Shown here piece after piece: positions 1-11,259 of a stretch of 64,000 nt of DNA. The stretch spans positions 156,187-220,186 of the forward strand of contig MPNW01000135.1 in the NCBI GenBank assembly GCA_011800805.1, in the 5' to 3' direction. The notes under the pieces were generated by a model, which was not told the origin of the DNA, made no database searches, and worked only from the letters and a program-made list of their open reading frames with translations. Numbering within the stretch: the stretch's first letter is position 1; every line of letters begins with the position of its first letter. The stretch comes from Hirudo medicinalis. Taxonomy: Eukaryota; Annelida; Clitellata; Hirudinida; Hirudinidae. The position numbers and the translations under genes were made by a program.

Positions 1-195
1 GCTAAATCCTTCAAGTTCTCCGCCCCTCGGACATGGAATGGTCTTCCCCCACAACTTAGGGCCTCTGATTCGTTCAGCCTCTTCAAGGCGAACCTCAAGA
101 CCCACCTTTTCCCTCAGCAGCGAAGGATGAAGCGCCCCTGACGCTTACGCTTATGGCGCTCTATAAATAAATATATTATTATTATTATTATTCTC
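1..195 (+). mobile_element. 3' end of a LINE (non-LTR retrotransposon), copy A
   Basis: The + strand starts inside a LINE ORF2 C-terminus. It reads AKSFKFSAPRTWNGLPPQL and then a LKTHLF-type motif, the usual end of CR1/Jockey-like ORF2 proteins. A stop follows, then a short 3' UTR containing CTGACGCTTACGCTTATGGC and ending in (ATT)n at about 173-193. The same UTR block recurs in the window at about 1480-1540, 35641-35712 and 37565-37640. Only the tail of this copy is in view; the body lies left of the window. Confidence 0.75.
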
Positions 196-239
196 TCTAA
201 ACTTGCAAACATCTCTTTCAGCACTGGCATTTTTCCTCT

Positions 240-1545
240 ATCTTCAAAAGGGCCCAAATTCACCCCCTTTTAAAAAAAACCCAAGCTCTCCTGCCATTTA
301 CAGACCTATTTCTACATAATAAAAAGATTGGAGATAGGTCTGTTCGAAAGACTCATTCTGTCCAGAATTCGTGCCCATATTACCGCATTCTTTAACTTCT
401 CTTCTTTCTAATCTGCTTACAGACCCGGTTTTTCTACAGAAACTGCTCTTTCACACATCTTCAACAATCTCGCTGACATATGTGACAAGAGCAATTGCGC
501 CGTCATGGTCGGTCTGGACTTCTCGGCGGCATTTGACACTATTAACCACTAGATACTGTTGGAAAGACTTAAGTTTGACTTCGGAATCGATGGCATTGCA
601 TTCTCTTGGATACAATCTTACCTTTCTAATAGAATCCAGTATGTGAGATTTGGCGACCAATCCTCCTCTCCAGTTGAACTTCTTGCTGGTGTTCCTCAGG
701 GCTCTGTCCAGGGACCTTTGCTTTTCACAACCTACACCTCACTCTGTCCAACATCATTCATTACTTCCAAGTATCTTTCCATCAATATGCAGATGACACA
801 AGTCTCTTCTCTATCCTCTCCAGCCTCAGTAACTCCGATCAACTCGGAAATCTGCGGAAGTGCACAGATGCGATCAATGATTGGTATCTCGTGAACTGTC
901 TTCAACTGAATCCGCAGAAATCGGAAATCATGTCGCAGGCACCTTCCTTCCTTCTTCTACTGCTCTTAAACTCTTCGGTGTTACTTTTTATTCTCACCTC
1001 AGCTTCAAAGAACATTCCGCCACCATCGTCAAATCATGCAATCACCTCATCTGGGCAATTTGGCATATCCTTGTGCTCCTCTCCGTCGACAACCTCTGCC
1101 CTTGCACGCAATCTCGTTCTCTCGCCTGGATTACTGCAATTCCCTTCTCTACGATACATCTGCCTCCTTGTTCAACTCCTTGCAACGCGTACAAAACAAA
1201 CTTGCTAAATCTCTTAACCCCACCCTTAATAGCACTGACTGCCTGAAGCAATTGCATCCAATTCAGCCTATCTCCACCACCTCATTCTCCACCGCCATGC
1301 ACTTGGTCTTCGTTCATCTCCCACCATTCAACTACATCAGCCAGTACACAAATCATCTCTCATCAGCAGAGGCTTCTCTTATGCCTTTGCTGCTCGCCCT
1401 CGTAAGGACTCAAACATCCCTAGAGCTCTTCAAATGAAGAACCACCTCTTCAGGACAACAGCATGAAGCTAACGAAGACATAAGGCGCCTCTGATGCTAT
1501 GCAGATGGAACATTATAAATTAAATATTATTATTATTATTTCTGG
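240..1545 (+). mobile_element. Degraded LINE ORF2 reverse transcriptase, copy B
   Basis: Pieces of a reverse transcriptase occur in order but in shifting frames. They are a PAIYRPIS-like block near 290, LDFSAAFDTINH near 510-550, LLAGVPQGSVQGPLLF near 675-725, and the catalytic YADD box at 786-797 in a different frame. A TAG replaces one codon after DTINH. The copy ends with a C-terminal region and a 3' UTR (GGCGCCTCTGATGCTATGCA) leading into (ATT)n at about 1524-1541. The order and motifs identify a CR1/Jockey-type LINE. The frameshifts and stops show it is dead. It directly follows copy A, so it may have inserted next to or into an older element. Confidence 0.85.
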
Positions 1546-3616
1546 CTAGTTAACATTTTTGATTACTCCAACTTCATCTTCATCTGTCTCACTGAGGCAT
1601 TTATAAAGTGGTGAAATTTTAAATTGATAATAGTAATTTATTGTATAATAAATTAAAGAAATTGAATCGAACCCAAATATTTGTTAAAGCTTCAAGTTTT
1701 ATGGCCTTTTGGATCTTCAATTTATTGGCTATATTGGTTGTAGCGATCGGAAAAGTTTAACTCCGCTTCAATGAGGTCGACAAACATTTAACATTTCATA
1801 TTTTAAGTATTACATTAATTTTATCATAATTACAAAATATTGATTGCATTGAGCCGATCTTTTCAGTGCTTTAGGTATCTGTATCACAAGTAAATGCACT
1901 ATTATGAAGCACAATTTCCCAAGTCGAAGTACCCGGTTGTGAACACGATACATGAAGGAACGCAATTCTCTGGCTAACCTGCTTGATAAAATTTTTCCGC
2001 CGTTACTTACTGTCATCACTAACTCAAAATTCGACATCATTGATTTAAAATTTTCCAATAAATTGTTTCTGTTTCCAGGTAAATTCGAATGATGAAATGA
2101 CAATGAAAATTGTTGGATTCCCTGCTAAGGACAGTCTTTAACTGTATGAATGTTCTGAAAGAAAAAGTTAATATTATCTGTAATAATTCAATGTTGTTGT
2201 TTTGAATAATGAAAGTCTTAATTTACTTTTTTCCATTAGACCGGATAAACGTTGAAAACCCTAATAATAAGCAGCAAAAACATAAAATCCATAACCAAGA
2301 TCAGATTGAAGGGGTGGGAGAGTAGAAAATCATTTAATGATTTAAATGATCACAACGATAATATTGATCGATCAGAGTATTTGATATTATCAGGCTCATG
2401 TTGTTTGCTTTTGAAGATATGGCCTTTTGTGTCTATGTAGTTGCAAAATTTTAAAGGACACTGGAAATATCATCACTCTTCAAATTAGGCTTGAGATATG
2501 TGAAACCTTATTCATCTCTTTTGAGAAGCCTACTATTAATATTCAATAAGAATCCACGGGCTATAATCTCTTTTAATAGTGCTTGGAACCTAGTATCGAG
2601 CCCAAATTACAAGTTCAATGTCCAAGTACGAGTGCAAGTCAACATACAAATACCGATGAGTTATGAACAAGTACTTGACTAATTTATCTCTGCTCCACTG
2701 CCCAGATCGAATAAAGTGATTGTTTAATGTTCGAAATTATTTGTCTAAGGTAAAATGAACTTCTTTATTGAAATTCTTTAAAAAATGTATCATTATTAGT
2801 AATATATGTTTTTATTATTACCAAATAATAAATGGCCTTAACAAATATGTACTAGGGTCCTACAAGTACCTGAAATCGACACTAGAGTACTACTCGAGTA
2901 CAAGTAATACCCATTACCCCATGTCTGCTGACTATGTTATTGTACAAAAAACAATGAGTAGTGTGGTTAGAGGTAATAATGATCAATAATCATAATGAAA
3001 GTAAAATGGTGTCCATGGCTGTAGATGCAAGTGTTTCTCATGTCTTGCGCTGAACAGCCTCTACAAAATAATTCAGATTATGATATTAATAAAGATGGTG
3101 ATATTATCAAACAAAGTTCATGACATAATTACTCAGAACAACCATATGAAAGCCAATTGCTGTGATTGAAACCTGGTTGAATACTGCAAGCTTTGTCGAT
3201 TGATGGTTGAAAAAAACAAAAACAATATCTTTAACAAATAATATTTAAACGAAATTAAGTGTGTTTAAATATGCACTATATTAATCAATCGTTAATTAAA
3301 TTAGTTTTAAAAAAATAGAACCGATTCTAATAATTTTACTTTTTAAGTATGGATTTCAACCGTGAGAACATTTTTAGAACGTTCGAATTTAAAAAAATAT
3401 TTTACCATCTGAACATAAAATTATTCAGACCATGATTATTTTGATGTCGTCGTATTGACAATTATGAAAATTATTAATTTGTCCATACCAAGCCAAACTT
3501 GGCTTAGTAGTGTTTATTTTCTGTCTTATTCAACGGCCTAAAATTTGAAAAGGAGAGCCGTCAACATAAGATTCTTCGGGGCTTTGATCGCTGTGGATAT
3601 TGGATATCGGCCGAAA
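1546..3616. other. AT-rich intergenic sequence, possible hAT-like fragments
   Basis: No coding exon can be supported here. Around 2590-2660 and 2855-2935 there are runs of AAGTAC, ACTCGAGTAC and CAAGTA words, like the subterminal repeats of hAT-type elements. A comparable block occurs at 38600-38705. No terminal inverted repeats or target duplications could be fixed, so this is only a suggestion. Confidence 0.25.
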
Positions 3617-6600
3617 ATGCTGACATTTATTAAAGATTTTATATTTTATTTGTTGTTTATTTCGACGATCATTGTAAGCGATCGTAAAGGTTGGAAAGTT
3701 ATTAACTATTTAAGACTTACGAGTAAAGCCGTATGTTTAGCTGGAAAAATATTTTTGGGATAGTTTAATATCTGGTGGGGTAACATTAATAGGCATTTTA
3801 AAATTTATGCAATTACGCAAAATTAATGCGTATTAATTAACCCTTAATTTCTGTTCCCAATTTAATTTACTTTAGGCTGTCTTTATAATAATAAATAAAG
3901 GTGCTGATAAGGGAGACCATGGCTGGTTGCCAGAATATGAATTTTGTTGCCACATTTTTGTATTTATGGATTAAATCAAAATTGTTGTTGCCCACACTTA
4001 AGCTTTACATCTTGGCACCAAATAAAGCTTTAGTAAAATTCTCTATCTCAAAATATGTATCCACAGCTTGTTTAAATAGAGTCTTGCAAATGGTAGGGGT
4101 ACAGGGGTAGGTTGCAAAAGTACTGAAACTGGTTTGTTTATTTAACTGTTAGCTATTTACTTTACATTTTTAGGAAATAAGCAACAAATTTTGATGTAAT
4201 TTTTAATTTTTGAAGAAGATCGATATGGTATAATTAAACACATTGAATTGTAATAAAAAGGAAATAAACATTAAATTTTAAATTTGAGAAAATGCAGTTC
4301 AAGCTTTCAAATTATAGCCAGAAAATGAAAATGGGATAAAACATTTTATTTATTTATAATTTAGAATTAGAATATTTTAATGTTTTCAGCTTGCTGACTC
4401 GTTTAGTTCCGCATGCATTTATGGGCTAGGCATTTTTTGTTATATCATTGCTGGCTATGATTTTGCATTAAAACTTGTGGCTCTGGACAAGCTCGTGGCA
4501 TCTGGTATTTGTCAAGAAAGTATTGGATGTAGCAAAATAGATCCAGAAAGTCACTCTTCACCGGCAATAGATTTAGCGGACCATTGATTAAGAAATTTCA
4601 CATTAAATCTAGCAGCACAGTGGTAGGCGAGAACTCGTGCATCTTTAGGTGACAGTCCATATTACATATCACCAGTAGTTATTAAATATTTGGCAATCAA
4701 TATTTCTTGTTAATCAGAAAAAAATTTTCAATTTGATTTATAGCCAGAAGTTGGAATAATTGCATTAACTTCGCGAGCCATTTTAACCTTCTAAATATAT
4801 CGGCACAGTGTTGAATTGTGAATCTTATAATTTTTTGCAGTATGTCTCATTCTAGATTTGTTATCAATAACTGATGTTGCTGCTCTAACATTACTGATTA
4901 CCAAACCTCTTTCAGTAGATCTTTTTTTTAATTTGCTAAGGGTTAAAATAAATTAAACATTTAAAACAAAGATAGCTAGTTCAAAAAAAATCATTTTAAA
5001 ATGAAAATATTTTTTACAAATAAAATGCCGTTGTGTGATCAATTTACTGAAAAAAAACGCTCAAGATTTGATATGAAATTGAACAGATTTCGTTACAATG
5101 GTTGCAATCAATCCCGTTTGTAATATTGGAACCAACCCTTCAGCCATCGACTGACTTTTTGATATAAAATTTCTTTGATCATGTTGATTTGCAATAAAAC
5201 AAATAGATGCACTTTCAAGTTGAATTTCGTATGCAATTTGACAACAATAATTATTAAATTAAATCAAAATTGTTCGCTAAATTATGAAAGTTGTCAAAAC
5301 ACAAATATTTACTTTTCGTTGACAAAAACAATTCTTAAACTTCCACAAACAAATTTGTTTGTGTTGACATACCAGTTAGGCTAGTTTATTTTACGCTAAA
5401 ATTTCATAGCGCTCATATGCATACCCTGTGCATTTAACCCCAGGTCTCCCCTATTTTCGGAAAGCACATTCCAATGTAGTTGTTAGGGGTTTTTTTTTTT
5501 AATATCTTAAAAGATATTACCAAAATCATGCTGTGAATTTATTGAGACAAAAAATCATTTCGAACTTCAATGACACTTCACGAAGTATCTAGACAAAAAC
5601 ATACAGTGAGCTGCTTGCAATGCTATCGAGATAGTAAAGTCACAATAAATGGCTGGACAATTATCATCAAATTGACCAAAAAAAATGTATCACTAAGGCA
5701 ACATCAGGATTAACAGCAAATCCTGTCCTATTAGGTAGAACACTACTTACTGCTTTCAAGCTTCTTCTGAAAATCAACTCACAATGAATATCCATCGTGT
5801 GGAGTTTCAAAAGGTTGAGAGAGGCAAAAGTTCTTCAACAATGCAGGATCTTAACGTCATTTGGGATTTACAATGGACGTAAAAGAGCACTGGAAGCTCT
5901 TGATCGTACAATTAACATCTTCGCGGAAACGTAACTAATGTTGTTGGAATCGTCCAGGCAGGATTTCCTCAAACATCGCCCGTTACTCCAACATCTGCTG
6001 CGGAGATCAAGCCAGGCCTCATATTTTTGGAGGCCAGAAATTATTCTTAGGGGCAAACTTGGATCAAAATTTTTCATTAACATTTCAATAATTATGTTAT
6101 CCCGGGGAGTGTCGGGCGTACTAAGTTAGCTATTATAAATTGATGCTATTAATATCACTAGTAATGAATTGATTGTTGATAATAAAGTACCTTAAAGAAT
6201 TATTCTAGATGATCACGTGCAATTAATTTCATATTTGTTTAATTTTAGAATCAGAGCGATTTTATTTCTTTGAGGAAGACGAAATGGTCGACTTAGACAA
6301 TATTTTGCCATGTAATGATTGGAAACATCGTAATAAAGCAGCCGTAAAACAGTTCAAAATAGTGAAAGACACAGCTGGATTTTACTATTGTCCTAGCACT
6401 GATCAGGTCATCTTTGTACTGGCAAAAGGTCTGCAAGATAATAACACCCAGAACTGCTATTACCTATTAACTATTAACCATTAAAATCAAACTATTAAAA
6501 TAAACAAGTCAGCAATTCTACTGGCAGTAAAAAAATAATTGACTAAATAATAAATAAATAATAGGTATTCGAATAAATATAAGGTTATATTTATATATAA

Positions 6601-9083
6601 ATATATACACATACGTATATATAAAATATTCTAATTATATTATAACTATAAATATAAATGTATTTATTTCTATATAAATATAAATCTATCTTGGAAAAAA
6701 TGAATGGAAATAATAAACTCATGGGATATGAAGATTATAAATGACATTGCAGTGAATGGGATGACATTTGCTACATTTCATAAAACCGCAGAGCTTGGAG
6801 ATATAGTGACTTTCATATGTTCATTATCGTTCCGAGCTCATAGTGACGATATTGAAATGGAATTATCAGTTTATGATGACTCTGGTTTTTATTATAAGAG
6901 TATGTATGATGCTGCTCAAGCTCAATTTTATGAAATGAATTACCACTTCAAATTTTTGATGGTTACTACCGGATTAATTCCATTTGAATGTAAATGGACG
7001 TATTGGACAAGGAATGCCCGTGGACTTGTGCTAAAACATTACCAGACCAAGAACTCTTCCATGACAATTTTCGGTAAGTCATGAATTTCAGTTCTTATCT
7101 TCAAACAAAAAAAAAACGTTAGAAGTAAAAATTTATCCACGGTGCAGGCCCACCAACTCATTTACGACCTGATAAGACTAAGGGAGTGATTAACGAAATC
7201 ATAACTTGCATTTCGGATGCTTATCCTGCGGCTAACTATCTTTGGAAATGCAGTGGAGAAAAGTGGCATGCCAATGATTCATCCCTTGTTTGTCTTGAAC
7301 CTGGTCACTACACATGTACTTGTACAGCTCAAAATGTAATACATGACTTTGTTCGAGTGAGTGTTTGGAAAGGTAATGTAAGTATTAGTGACCCTAATAT
7401 TCCTGATACTACTACGATTGCATATGAAGGTACGTAATGTTTTCTTTAAGCATTTATAAATAAATTTTCTATGTAATATTCTTTTGTATTTGTATTAATG
7501 ATCTTGATAATGTAATATCTAAATTATCCAAGTTTGCAAAAAAAAGGTCAGCAGGAACATAAGTAAGAGAGAGGATGTTGAGGAGTTTCAGATGCTAGTC
7601 AATGCGACAAGTCATGCATATGGGGAGTAGGAATGTGAAGTTAGAATAAGAATTTGGTGGACAGAAGTTAAACCAAATATTACTAGACAGAGATCTCGAA
7701 TTTTTTCTCAAACTAGCGATCTTTTGAGTGCCCGGATATATAATCCGGGAAGGATGTGAAGGCACTTTTTAAACGATCTACCATCTACATAGCGCCCCTA
7801 CCCGAGGGCGCTTCCTAAGATCTAGGGGTGATGATGCACAAGAGTGGAAAACCGTCAAAGAGTGCTAATAGTGCAAACAATGTCTTAGGAATGACAGAGA
7901 ACAGTGGTCAGCAGAAAGAAAAACATCATATTGAAGTTGTATAAAGCATTTGTGAGACCCAACTGTAGTACTACATGCAAGTATGGAACCCCCATTTGAA
8001 GACGGACATCGAAACTTTCTTGAGAATGTAGAGAATGGCAACAAAGATGATTACAGGACCGTGAAAATTGAGTTATGAAGAAAGACAAGCACATTTATTG
8101 ACATTCTATAGAACAATTTACAAGCTCGAATCAACTCGGAGTTCTTGGACTACTTCGTCGATTCGTCATAAATTATGTGACTGCGTAATAACGATATATA
8201 GGGCAGCAATATTCACCATGAAGAACCTGGTGATACCAATAGCTTAACTTTCAAAATATCTTTTTTTATCATTTGGCCTCATAATTTGTCGTTGAAGGCG
8301 ATATTCTTAACTGTTGTAGAATATCAGTTATAGTCCTTCAGGACTTGAGAGAGGTCAAGCGATTTGAAATCACTACTTTCTAAACTGGAGCACTTTATTC
8401 CTTATTCTGCTCTTGCTGAATCAGCTACTTGGTCACTCATGTTGATCAAATCTTGTTCTCTATCAGATTCAACCTGAATTTTTACACTAAGCATATTTCC
8501 CCATAGATAGCGCCATAGATATCCATGGTTTAATGGTTCTGTGACAGAAAAACGAGGAATTACAGTTGTAATTCATTTGTATAGGCTACTTTACCCATTT
8601 CTTAGTTTCTTAGCAAACTTATTTGAAAATCTCTGATAGCTAGGTGTTCTTAAGAAAGCTGCTCTTCTCTTTAAAGCCAATCCTCTTCAGGTATTTTTCA
8701 TTTGTGGGTTCTTACTGCTTTATTACGTCTGTTAGTTTCTAGTTATATAATTATTAGTTATAATTTTTTTCACAAAATAGATTAAATCAACTTACTCATG
8801 GTTCATGATGATCATGAGATTTATATTGTATAAGTATTATTGGCTGCCTACAATTTTTTTTTTATCATCATAAACATTTGGTCGTTTGTGATTTATCAGT
8901 CCCTTCATTTCTGCGTACTTTATAAATTTGAATTGCATAATTCACAGATACTTTCGATCATAAGAAATTATTTTTTGACGTTCGCCAGGCTGTGTTCGAC
9001 ATTATGTTTCTGAGATTTTCATTTTGTTGGTTGGATTGGCTGTTGCATTAAGGAATGTAACATTCGGAAATGCTCAGAAATAG
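3617..9083 (+). CDS. Single-pass immunoglobulin-superfamily receptor, five-exon model
   Basis: Exons: 3617-3689 (tentative), 6249-6428, 6753-7073, 7148-7429, 8989-9083. Every junction is phase 1, the usual pattern for Ig-domain exons. The first exon would encode a signal peptide (MLTFIKDFIFYLLFISTII). Exon 2 holds a short Ig-like segment ending in DTAGFYYC. Exon 3 holds an Ig domain (VTFICSL to PFECKW). Exon 4 holds another (ITCISDAYPAANYLW to GHYTCTC). The last exon gives one transmembrane helix (IFILLVGLAVAL), a short tail (RNVTFGNAQK) and TAG; AATAAA lies near 9256. The protein would be about 317 residues. It is probably a cell-surface recognition or adhesion protein, but I recognise no specific orthologue. 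The Ig exons and the TM exon are well supported. The signal exon rests only on phase and hydrophobicity, and its intron is 2.5 kb. The last intron contains a LINE relic. Confidence 0.65.
4430..4960 (-). pseudogene. Relic of a pogo-type DNA transposon (transposase N-terminal half)
   Basis: Reading the - strand from about 4930 gives a psq-type helix-turn-helix (KSRMRHTAKNYKIHNSTLCR). Next come YLITTGDM and YGLSPKDARVLAYHCA, then WSAKSIAGEE, and finally IPDATSLSRATSFNAKS. This is the standard order of the pogo/Tigger DNA-binding region found widely in invertebrate genomes. There are in-frame stops after RYI, SN, SD and GEE, and the DDE catalytic half was not found, so this is a dead fragment. 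It lies in the first intron of the Ig-receptor model. Confidence 0.7.
7830..8130 (+). mobile_element. LINE ORF2 C-terminal relic inside the Ig-receptor gene
   Basis: The + strand, with frameshifts, reads like ANNVLGM, then LYKAFVRPN, then HLKTDIET and RMATKMI. This matches the region after the reverse transcriptase of CR1-like LINEs (LYKxxVRPxLEYxxxxWxP). It lies wholly within the last intron (7430-8988) of the Ig-receptor gene, so it does not interrupt coding sequence. Confidence 0.6.
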
Positions 9084-9263
9084 AGCTGCTCCGTTGACTT
9101 CGGCATATTACCATGTGAGGCTTTGTCATTTAATCGATCACTTCAAGTCAAAGAAAAATGCATGATTCTTTGATGAGAACCATTTTTAAAGTTTAATGAT
9201 AATTTAATAGTTTATGCAAGTAAATATATATATATATTAATATTAATATTATAATGAATGAAT

Positions 9264-9830
9264 AAAGCGGTAACTCACTTTACTATAGTTGTTTAGATAT
9301 TATTTCCGTTGACTTGAAAAACCGCAGTTAACAGGAAAAGCCATGGCTTCAATCAGATCAAAAATGGAGGCGTAATTCGATTAAGGAGGACATTTGACTT
9401 TATGTAAATGTTAGGTGATTAAACAGTATCTCGGGCTTATAAAGACAGAAAACTATAATGAAATTTAGTCTTAGCGTCTCTTAATGACCTAGGCGTAGAA
9501 TAACTATAACTAAGTATGAGGGGAATATTTGAGTAAGAAATATTAGTAAAAGCAATATCATTCTAAAACACATTATGCATGACATCTGAGATGCTTTACC
9601 ATTTACATGGGGCTATACAAATATGCTTATTATTGTTCGGGACGATAAACGTAATAGTACTATTACTTATTTTTAGTTTTGATAATATTAATCATTATAA
9701 AAAAAATGATTGATTTAGAATTTGACGCGATGGATCTTTCGTAACACATTTAAAAAATTAGGCGATACCAATCTATTTAAAAGTAAACGAAGATTGCACC
9801 TAAATACGATAAAAAGTACGAAAATTGACA
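9264..9830. other. Intergenic, nothing recognised
   Basis: This sequence lies between the polyadenylation signal of the Ig-receptor gene and the transposon relic. It is AT-rich. The open frame at 9722-9991 (+) shows no recognisable domain and overlaps the transposon debris. Confidence 0.5.
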
Positions 9831-9832
9831 TT

Positions 9833-10560
9833 TTAACTTTGCGGCAACAAATGACCCTGTTGGCAGTTTTTCCCTACATCAAGGTAGGCTCTGTTAGACC
9901 AAGGGAAATAATAAACCCATACAAATTGATAAATAGAAGACAAGTTGAAAAAGTTGACAGAAGTTTGCTTGGTACTTTCCGTGCCTCTTAATTTTGCTTT
10001 CCGGATGTTGGCCTGAATCTTGGATAATTCAAATGATGTCTTTTGAGGAAGGCGTTGAATTGGCATAGAATAAGAGCTCAGATGTCTTATTCGAGGCTTC
10101 TTGGTGGGAAACGAACGATGTTGTGAGGTCAGGCTCGACAGTGCTTTCTTCATGTTCAGCTTCATTGATACAAGCATCACAATCACATGCGATTTCACAT
10201 CCTTCATGGAACGCAACAAATTCCTGAAAAGTCTGGAGGAATAGCAGATGTAAAGTGATGCGCCCAACTCATTTGCAAACAATAGAGCTGCCTCTCGGCA
10301 ATGGACCTCTTACCGATAGATTCTTGGAGCGAGCTAAGCAGAACCATTCAAACACTTTGCCATTAATTTCGCTGTACACACATGTCTATCTTTAACTCGT
10401 TTGCTTTGACTTCTCATCCTTTCCCCCATTTCTTTTTAATAACTTCTTTCCTTGCGACGATGTTCATTATTTGATGTCGGCTAACATTGAAGTCTTTGGC
10501 AAGTTTATAGATAGACTTAGTTATTTCATAATTCTAAATTACCTCAATTTCCTTTACCAA
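9833..10560 (-). pseudogene. Tigger/CENP-B-like transposase relic
   Basis: The - strand from about 10520 gives SIYKLAKDFNVSRHQIMNIV, a psq-like HTH. After a few frameshifts come KVFEWFCLARSKNLSV and a LLFANELG segment, the CENP-B/Tigger second DNA-binding module (VFEWFCxARSKNxxVSGP). A 149-codon frame at 9833-10282 continues from it but does not match the DDE domain clearly. Stops and frame changes make it a pseudogene. It is a different lineage from the pogo relic near 4.7 kb, judging by motif spelling. Confidence 0.6.
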
Positions 10561-11259
10561 TGTCAACCATTCTTTTCCGAGAATCCATAGCTATAAACCT
10601 ATTGCAAACCTATCAAACGTCTCGTGAACACGGACCTAACAAGACTAAAAATTAAGGTTGAAATCTAGCCTAAGCACAAATCCAAAGGATACTTTGCGCG
10701 CAAATGTTTTATTAACAAAATGCATTTTTAAAATTTAAGCTGATGCTCTTGTTGGCAGGTTTCCGAACCATTTCAGGTATGTTTTTATTACAGTTTCACA
10801 AGTTTGTAATTTATGGTCAAATTGTATAACAGAAAAATCTATTCTTGAAAAAATGTCCATAAACACATTTTTTCCCTAGATGAAGATGTTCATATATAAT
10901 CAGTTTTTGCAGTAACGTTATGAAAATGACCCGTGATATTTGAATTTCAACTAATAAAGCCAGAACTACTTTGAATATGGACGACAATAATACGCATTTG
11001 AGTAACTTTCAATCGCGGAGGTTGTTATTGTTAAAACTAGTTTTGTTGTTCTTCATTCAGTTTAAACAACAAGTAAATTATTTCAGATCTTTGCTTTTGG
11101 GTAGATTTTTCGTAAAAAGGCCTCGTGCCTCTTATTCATCATACGATCACATCTGCAACAATAATTCAAAAGTTAATAATTGATAAGAATTGTTGAAACA
11201 AAATAAATTAAATCTGCAATAATATGATCAATATATTTAGTTTTCCTTTTGGCCTCGCA

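Noticed and set aside
371..1437. Several overlapping + frames as separate genes
   Set aside because: They are frame-shifted pieces of one dead LINE ORF2.
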